A DNA stretch of 39,973 nucleotides. Origin: Shewanella indica (GTDB taxonomy: Bacteria; Pseudomonadota; Gammaproteobacteria; Enterobacterales; Shewanellaceae). Both the position numbers and the translations under genes were made by a program. Every line of letters starts with the position of its first letter. Positions within the stretch are counted from its first letter, which is position 1. The notes under the pieces are model-generated. The model saw only the letters and a program-made list of their open reading frames with translations, searched no databases and was not told where the DNA came from. This document shows positions 34,115-39,973 of this stretch, piece by piece. The DNA lies in contig NZ_NIJK01000037.1 of the NCBI RefSeq assembly GCF_002836975.1, forward strand, positions 1 to 39,973, read 5' to 3'.

Positions 34115-37100
34115 TTAAAACACTTCGTCTGGTTTTGGCTGATCCAGCCCAGAAGAGCTACTCTGGCTGACATAGGAAGCACCTGGATTGGCCGATTGAG
34201 TATCGACAAGCAGAGGACCATCGCCGTTACTTCCCAGCAGGCCATTGATAATGTCGCTTTCATCACTGCCGTATTCCGCAAACAGGTCGACACCGTCGAG
34301 CACTATATGCTGATCGAATTCACCGTCCAGATCCGCATCGATAGAGATGGTAGTATTGCCATCAGCAACACTGAATTCGAAATATTGCTCCAGTGAGTTG
34401 TGCTCTTCACCCAACAGTAGCTCACTGAGATCCAGCTTATCTTTGTTGAGTTCAAAGTCAGTGATGTGGTCGGTGCCGGTTTCTCCTGCTTTCCAACTGA
34501 AGGTATCTACGCCTTGACCACCAGTGAGCCAATCATCACCATTGCCGCCAACCAGCAGGTCGTTGCCATTACCACCGAACAGCATGTCATTACCATTGTC
34601 GCCGTAGAGTTCATCATTACCGCCTTGGCCAAAGAGGATATCGCTGCCCTCGCCGCCGCGGATGATGTCACCCATATCATTAATGCCTGACTTATCAAAC
34701 AGGTTAGGATGCTCGCTGATAAAATTGTGAATTTCAGCATCGGTTGCATCGCTTTGGCCCAACTCGCCGGCAATAAAGGCTTTGAGTGCGCTGTAACCCT
34801 GGCCTTGAATGCCATCAAAGCGAATCACATCACCGAAGATGATGTCGTTACCCGTACCGCCATCCAAGTTATCTGAGCCTGGCATATCGGTGATTTCGTT
34901 GCCGAGAATCGCCTTGGCCAGTTCATCGGCAGAGACATTGGTTTGGACAGCTCCATCACTGTCAAACCGTTTCAGAGTGTCAGTCGAAATATTGTTACCT
35001 ATACCTATGGCTTGCACAATGACATCATTGCCTGTCAGTAATGGCAGGGCACTTAGGGCGTTTTGCAATGCCCAGTAATTACCATTGAAGGTGCTTGATA
35101 TCTCGTAAGTACCGTCCCCTTGCGCCCGAATATGACCAATATAATACGGACTCCAATCCCCTCTATCTTTGCTCCATTGATAAAGGTTACCGTCGGCATC
35201 TATTATTCGTCTCGCTTCTCCTCCGATATTGGCGTAAAACTCCTCACCCAGAGTAAAGTTATTGACGTTGACCAAGTCATCCAGAGTCTCGCCAGTCTTT
35301 CGATTGACTATCGGGTTGGTATCCTCATAGTACTGATAGACAGATGGCGCGCCATCCGTGATAAAGAATGCCAGATTCTCAGCATTACTGTTGGCAAGAG
35401 CCGTATCGCTGTGGAACCAGTTGGCCGTTGTCTTGATAACATCTTCATAGTTGGTGCCACCACCGGTCCAATAATCTCCATCCATGCTATCGATAACGGT
35501 TTGGAGCTTACTCAGCGCATCTGGATCTCCCAGGTCGACGCTGACTGACAAATTAGCTTGAGAGTCGAAATCGGTCAGGAATATGTTAACTGTGCCGGCA
35601 TTATCTGAATCGGCGCTGGCTTTCAGTGTCTCAAATACTTGAGCCAACTGAAGTTTCATCGCCTCCATAGCCGAATTACCAATACTTCCTGAGCTATCGA
35701 CCATAAAGGCGATATTGTAATCCTGCCCGGGAACCACGACTGAGCCATCCAGGTCGCCGATAACGATATCTTCGGCGTTACCCAAATTGAGCGTTTGATC
35801 GCCTGGGCCCGCTTCAGTGACCTGATAGTTAAATACAGGCACCACAGCGATATTGCCACTGTAAGAGTCGCCATCGGCATCGGTTACCGTGACCGCAAAG
35901 TCCAGGTCGCCGTCTTCGGTGCCCTGCATCGTCTGGTACTGATAGAAGTCCCAGTGACCCGTGCCAGGGGTGAATTCCAGCTTAAAGACCAAGTCGCCCG
36001 AGTCTGTTTGACCTAGCAAAGTATTGCCTGAAAGGGTCACTTCAACGGCTTTCCCGCCGGCGGTCCACAGGGATGTGTCGGTCACACCTGCCAATGCCAT
36101 GCTGCCTTGGCCATCAGCGCCCCATTGGGCCGTTACTTCACCAGAGGCATAGGCGATTGCCGGGGCGTCGCCTGTGCCAGTGAACTCTAAGGATTTGATG
36201 GTGAAGTCACTGTTGTCTCCATGGCTGGGAGCTTTACCGTTGTCGGTTGCCTTGATAACAACTCTATCAAAGCCGCCATCCTGCACGTTAAAGTCAGCCG
36301 CATAGTCACCGTTGTTTTTATCCGAGCTGAAAGTTTGGCTGGATATCAGTTGGCCATCACGCCAGAACTCGGCCACACCGCTTTCAAGTTCACCTTTAAA
36401 GATGTTGGCAAACTCTATCTTCATGCCGAACGCCAGGGTATTGGGGTCCAGATCTATGATGATCTCTTCAGAAATTCCTGTGCCATCGGCAAATTCCCGG
36501 AAATCTATTTCGTTATCTATGTTGTGGTATGGCGAGCCAACACTGGCAACCCCTATGCCTGAACTACTGCTGTTAATATTTGCAGAGGTTAGAGTGTGGT
36601 CGGTAGATGAGGTGAAACCTCTGGCCGTGATGGTGAAACCATCAAAGTTCAGTTGCCCTGTATCATCAGTGTCACCAGTCAAATCGAATACGCCTAGGAG
36701 AGTATCCGGAATATCGGTTACCGTAGCCGTTACCGGTGCGGTATCCGGCATGTAAGGCGCATCATCTTCAACGCTGACCACGAAGCTGCCGGAGACAGTG
36801 CCGCCATTGCCGTCATCAACATTGACCTCAAAGGTCAGATCTTTAACATCTTCAATGCTGGTATCTGGGTGATCTATTGGTCCCAACAGCTTGACCTGAT
36901 AGTCCCAATCACCACTGCCATTACCCGCTGGCGGTGTCAGTACCACAGACATTACTGCAAGGTTACCTACAGAGCCTGTCAGTGTGTGAGTCGCTGCGTC
37001 CCACTGCCAGGTAACTGTCTGGCCACCTGAGGTGATACCACTTGGTGGTGTCAGGCTAACAGTCAGTGCATCACCATCCACATCCTGAAGCTGGATAGTG

Positions 37101-39973
37101 CCATTTGCAGTGGCATTGTCAGTGGTATCACTGCTGCCGTTTGAGTCCGGTAGGCCATTGGTCAAGCCTTCCTCAGAGACAACGGCATTGGTTGTGGTAA
37201 CTATAATCGGAGCGTCGTTGACACTGTTGACCTTGATAGTCAGGGTCGCAGTATCACCATTGTTGGTCACATAGGTGATAACGGGCACAGTACCGTTCCA
37301 GTTGGCTTCCGGAGTAAAGGTATAACTACCATTTAGGTTGATAACCAGAGTGCCACCTTCAACCGAAACCTCGTCTCCTGCGCTGTAGACCTGGCTATCC
37401 CCGGCTACGGTAAAGCTCGCCAACTCAAGGTCTTGGCCATTGTTGAATTCGCCTGTGTCATTGTCAAAAATGTTGCCGCTTGCCAGCTGACCTTCATTGA
37501 TTTCCTGGTAATCATCCACAGCAGCCGTGTACTTCTCGACTTTAACATCCAGAGTCGATACAGCCGTTTGGTTGTTGTTATCTGTACCAACAATCTCAAT
37601 ACCTGAAATCTTCAGCGAGTCGACATCTATACTGTGAGGCAGATTCCCTATCAGCTCGGCGTTGACTATGATATTGCCTTCACTGCCAGCCGCTATGGCA
37701 GACCAATCCAGGCTTATCTTCAATACATCTTTGTTGGGGCCATTACCCGGCATTGAAGCTATCAGATACTCACCCTCAAGGCGCCAGCTCAATGGGAAGT
37801 TTTCTCTTATCCCTTCGATTGTAATACCGCTGAAATCACCATTTTGATAGTTGAAGCCGAAGTCTGAAAGTTCACTGTCACCGGCCTTGAAGCGCAGCGA
37901 TTGTTGATCTGTATCCAGGTTGTCATCCTGCAAACCAAATTCATCCAGGCTGGCCAGCGCATGGGAGATAATAGCGACTGGTGCGCCTCCTGGTGCATCC
38001 AGGTGAATATCCAGATTGCCAGTGGCCTGGTCGCCGTCACTGTCGGTGACCACTACACCAAAGTCCAGATCCAGAGGCTCTGTTGAGCTGACAATTTCTT
38101 GGGCTGTGGTGCCTGTCAATTGGAAGTCAGTACCACTGATAGCGCTCAACTCGATATAGGCGATAGCGCCCAAATCACTGATAACTTCGTTGGGGCCGAT
38201 TTCGCCTTCACCCAATAGTTGCCCGTTGGCATCATAGGCCTTGTAATGGATTTGCTCGGGATCGTTGTTACCGACGTTGAAGTTAAAGCTGGCACTGGCA
38301 ACGGCTTCTGCATAATCGACAACCAGAACTTCCTCTCCGGAAACCCAAGGGTTGGCGACCCCAAAACCATTGTTCGTACCATTCACGTCGACCAAGTTTC
38401 CATTGCCGTCACGGCCATAAAGTGTGAAAGCAACTTCGGCATCAGAGGGCACCTTGCTTGGATCGTTGTAAATGTCGTAGGCACCGGTAGCATTGTCATA
38501 AGTGACATACACAGTGCCACTGATACCGCCTTTACCTCCAACTAATGCGCCAATATCGATTTCTTCCAGCTTATCTATGCTCTGCAGTATATCCAACTTA
38601 TAGCTGTCACTGTTTGGATCTGTGTTGAGGGTAAAGATCAGCGTCTGATCAGGATTAGACGCATCATAGGCCGTAGCAGGGCTTTCATCGCTTGTATAAG
38701 CGAACAGTTGATCCGGGTTGTTTGGATCGACAAAGAAGAAGACTGTTTTGCCTCCGGCCGTGATATCAGACGCACCAAAGTAGGTTTGAGAACCGGCATC
38801 CCAGCCGTTTACGTTGCCGCTGAGATCGGCACTATAGTCTTTATCTGCTCCTGATGTGTTCATGACCCCAGTATAGGTGCCAACAGTGTTGACCCCATCC
38901 AGGATAGGTTCAACATCGACAACAGGTGAGTCGTCTTCAACTGTAACCTGGAATGAACTTGAGTCTGTCGCTCCTGAACCATCAGCAACATCAATGCCAA
39001 AGTTCAAATTGAGCACATCTTCAACATTGGCTACAGGATGATCCAGCGGAGCATGCAGTGTGACCTCATAACCCCAAGTACCACTGCTGTTACCCGCAGG
39101 AGCTGTGAGCGATATGGTTATCACCACAGTTGAACCGGCAGAGCCTGTCAAAGTCTGAGTACTGGCATCCCAACTCCAGGTTACATCGACGCCTCCGGAG
39201 GTTATACCTGATGGGCCGCTAAGCGTAACTTCCAGCTCATCGTTGTCAGGATCTTGCAGCTCAATGGTACCGTTGGCTATCACGGCATCTGTTGTATCTG
39301 TGTCGCCTACATCATCCGGCGCACCATCGGTCAGCCCCTCTTCAGATACGGCAACATTGGTGATGTTACCTATGCTTGGTGGGTTCTGGGCATCGAGAAT
39401 GGTGGTGTCGGCGCTGTTGTTGCTGCCTATCTCCAGTTGTTCAAGGCTATTATCAATGTCAGTGACACCACTAATGGTGACGCTTAGATTTTCACTATTT
39501 TCATAAATACCATCGTTGATGGTATTAACTGTAAAGCTTTGCTGGCTATCTCCGTTAATGGTTACGCTTGGAGGTAAGTTATCAACATCTGCTGCAGTTG
39601 CCGTACCACTCCAATCAAGCGCAACGCTAACCGAGGCACCACTAGGAAGGGTTACCGGGTTACCGTTGGCATCGACTAAAGTCACTGTATAAGTGATTTC
39701 ACCACCTTCAGTGACACTGGATTTGTCTACGCTGATCTGGGCAAAAACTGTGTCGGTAGTGTCATTTACCAGTGTGGAAGCTGTGTCACTGGTATCCAGG
39801 TTTTCAAAATTACCACCTTGAGCATTATCTATACTTACGGTCAGTGTTTCTGCATCAACAAATACATCATCCGTCGGTGCCGCGACGGTGACAGTGCCTT
39901 CGGTTTGCCCGGCCGCAATGGTGATGCTGGCGCCGTTGGACAGGGTCAGGATCAGGTCGGTTTCAGGGGCATT
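34115..39973 (-). CDS. bpfA: Giant RTX/T1SS-143 repeat adhesin BpfA (C-terminal part, runs off the window)
   Basis: The frame is open to the last base, so at least 1952 residues are visible and the N-terminus, with the retention module and LapG cleavage site, lies outside. Reading towards the C-terminus there are Calx-beta-like repeats (about 39973-39400), T1SS-143/Ig-like repeats (including two gapless 144-residue copies), a cadherin/VCBS-like segment (about 37550-37200), a von Willebrand A domain with MIDAS residues DSSGS, the GGGTNY Thr and ITDG Asp (about 35740-34990), RTX nonapeptides (about 34840-34500) and an acidic C-terminal type I secretion signal ending DQPKPDEVF. It is very rich in Asp, Asn, Gly, Thr and Ser, with few Cys. 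The ATG at 39685 is internal. Predicted role: calcium-dependent surface adhesin for biofilm. Confidence 0.93.
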   Translation of the reverse strand, partial: NAPETDLILTLSNGASITIAAGQTEGTVTVAAPTDDVFVDAETLTVSIDNAQGGNFENLDTSDTASTLVNDTTDTVFAQISVDKSSVTEGGEITYTVTLVDANGNPVTLPSGASVSVALDWSGTATAADVDNLPPSVTINGDSQQSFTVNTINDGIYENSENLSVTISGVTDIDNSLEQLEIGSNNSADTTILDAQNPPSIGNITNVAVSEEGLTDGAPDDVGDTDTTDAVIANGTIELQDPDNDELEVTLSGPSGITSGGVDVTWSWDASTQTLTGSAGSTVVITISLTAPAGNSSGTWGYEVTLHAPLDHPVANVEDVLNLNFGIDVADGSGATDSSSFQVTVEDDSPVVDVEPILDGVNTVGTYTGVMNTSGADKDYSADLSGNVNGWDAGSQTYFGASDITAGGKTVFFFVDPNNPDQLFAYTSDESPATAYDASNPDQTLIFTLNTDPNSDSYKLDILQSIDKLEEIDIGALVGGKGGISGTVYVTYDNATGAYDIYNDPSKVPSDAEVAFTLYGRDGNGNLVDVNGTNNGFGVANPWVSGEEVLVVDYAEAVASASFNFNVGNNDPEQIHYKAYDANGQLLGEGEIGPNEVISDLGAIAYIELSAISGTDFQLTGTTAQEIVSSTEPLDLDFGVVVTDSDGDQATGNLDIHLDAPGGAPVAIISHALASLDEFGLQDDNLDTDQQSLRFKAGDSELSDFGFNYQNGDFSGITIEGIRENFPLSWRLEGEYLIASMPGNGPNKDVLKISLDWSAIAAGSEGNIIVNAELIGNLPHSIDVDSLKISGIEIVGTDNNNQTAVSTLDVKVEKYTAAVDDYQEINEGQLASGNIFDNDTGEFNNGQDLELASFTVAGDSQVYSAGDEVSVEGGTLVINLNGSYTFTPEANWNGTVPVITYVTNNGDTATLTIKVNSVNDAPIIVTTTNAVVSEEGLTNGLPDSNGSSDTTDNATANGTIQLQDVDGDALTVSLTPPSGITSGGQTVTWQWDAATHTLTGSVGNLAVMSVVLTPPAGNGSGDWDYQVKLLGPIDHPDTSIEDVKDLTFEVNVDDGNGGTVSGSFVVSVEDDAPYMPDTAPVTATVTDIPDTLLGVFDLTGDTDDTGQLNFDGFTITARGFTSSTDHTLTSANINSSSSGIGVASVGSPYHNIDNEIDFREFADGTGISEEIIIDLDPNTLAFGMKIEFANIFKGELESGVAEFWRDGQLISSQTFSSDKNNGDYAADFNVQDGGFDRVVIKATDNGKAPSHGDNSDFTIKSLEFTGTGDAPAIAYASGEVTAQWGADGQGSMALAGVTDTSLWTAGGKAVEVTLSGNTLLGQTDSGDLVFKLEFTPGTGHWDFYQYQTMQGTEDGDLDFAVTVTDADGDSYSGNIAVVPVFNYQVTEAGPGDQTLNLGNAEDIVIGDLDGSVVVPGQDYNIAFMVDSSGSIGNSAMEAMKLQLAQVFETLKASADSDNAGTVNIFLTDFDSQANLSVSVDLGDPDALSKLQTVIDSMDGDYWTGGGTNYEDVIKTTANWFHSDTALANSNAENLAFFITDGAPSVYQYYEDTNPIVNRKTGETLDDLVNVNNFTLGEEFYANIGGEARRIIDADGNLYQWSKDRGDWSPYYIGHIRAQGDGTYEISSTFNGNYWALQNALSALPLLTGNDVIVQAIGIGNNISTDTLKRFDSDGAVQTNVSADELAKAILGNEITDMPGSDNLDGGTGNDIIFGDVIRFDGIQGQGYSALKAFIAGELGQSDATDAEIHNFISEHPNLFDKSGINDMGDIIRGGEGSDILFGQGGNDELYGDNGNDMLFGGNGNDLLVGGNGDDWLTGGQGVDTFSWKAGETGTDHITDFELNKDKLDLSELLLGEEHNSLEQYFEFSVADGNTTISIDADLDGEFDQHIVLDGVDLFAEYGSDESDIINGLLGSNGDGPLLVDTQSANPGASYVSQSSSSGLDQPKPDEVF
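34505..34665 (-). repeat. RTX calcium-binding nonapeptide repeats
   Basis: About five consecutive GGxGxDxLx units ([45 protein letters not shown]) in the adhesin, with a further isolated unit ([13 protein letters not shown]) near 34840. They fold as a calcium beta-roll after export and precede the secretion signal. Confidence 0.92.
36755..37186 (-). repeat. Adhesin 144-residue repeat, copy B
   Basis: Begins [14 protein letters not shown] and ends VEDDAP. It aligns without gaps to copy A at 38924-39355: both are 432 nt and share [47 protein letters not shown] and VEDD-P. Confidence 0.85.
38924..39355 (-). repeat. Adhesin 144-residue repeat, copy A
   Basis: Begins [15 protein letters not shown] and ends VEDDSP; gapless partner of copy B. 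The DNA has diverged clearly more than the protein framework, so this is an old duplication. Confidence 0.85.

Noticed and set aside
39683..39685. ATG at 39685 as the start of the adhesin gene
   Set aside because: The same frame stays open with repeat-like sequence to the window edge, so this Met is internal.

Overview
The window reads as a chromosomal segment of a Shewanella-type gammaproteobacterium (inference). The pointers are a prpB-prpC-acnD-prpF methylcitrate cluster with a GntR/FCD regulator, and a complete bpf/agg-type biofilm adhesin secretion locus: adhesin, rtxB, HlyD, aggA, OmpA lipoprotein, LapG-like protease and LapD-like receptor. rep, ubiK, creD, zntA and an Arg-His-Pro tRNA cluster fit the same group. 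No phage, IS element, CRISPR array or integrase was seen. The chromosomal features are ordinary overall; the less ordinary ones are listed under findings.

Left part (1-9.4 kb): a truncated beta-propeller sensor-like gene with its own terminator, then the propionate operon on the minus strand (gntR-prpB-prpC-acnD-prpF). Propionyl-CoA goes to 2-methylcitrate (PrpC), 2-methylaconitate (AcnD), 2-methylisocitrate (PrpF/aconitase) and pyruvate plus succinate (PrpB). Three copies of an ATTGT-YR-ACAAT-like dyad lie in front of the regulator; one covers the -35 box and one the expected start site. A DUF523 gene is divergent from the operon.

Middle (9.4-21.7 kb): two tandem, translationally coupled YihG-like acyltransferases; a zinc/cadmium/lead exporter (zntA) with a MerR-type 20-bp-spacer promoter; a three-gene unit of a YjhX/TopAI-like toxin with two SAM methyltransferases and no visible YjhQ antitoxin; creD without creABC; a DUF3187 outer-membrane protein; ubiK; rep.

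Right part (21.7-40 kb): a GAF-GAF-GGDEF protein with a degenerate EAL-like tail; a tRNA cluster of Arg(CCG), His(GTG) and four identical Pro(TGG) genes in a perfect 139-bp tandem repeat, flanked by two degenerate Pro tRNA relics; then the adhesin operon on the minus strand. The adhesin (at least 1953 codons, running off the right edge) is exported by RtxB-HlyD-AggA. It should be held on the cell surface until the LapG-like protease cuts it, and the LapD-like receptor should sequester that protease when c-di-GMP is high. The diguanylate cyclase-like protein across the tRNA cluster could contribute to that signal, but this is only inference from proximity.
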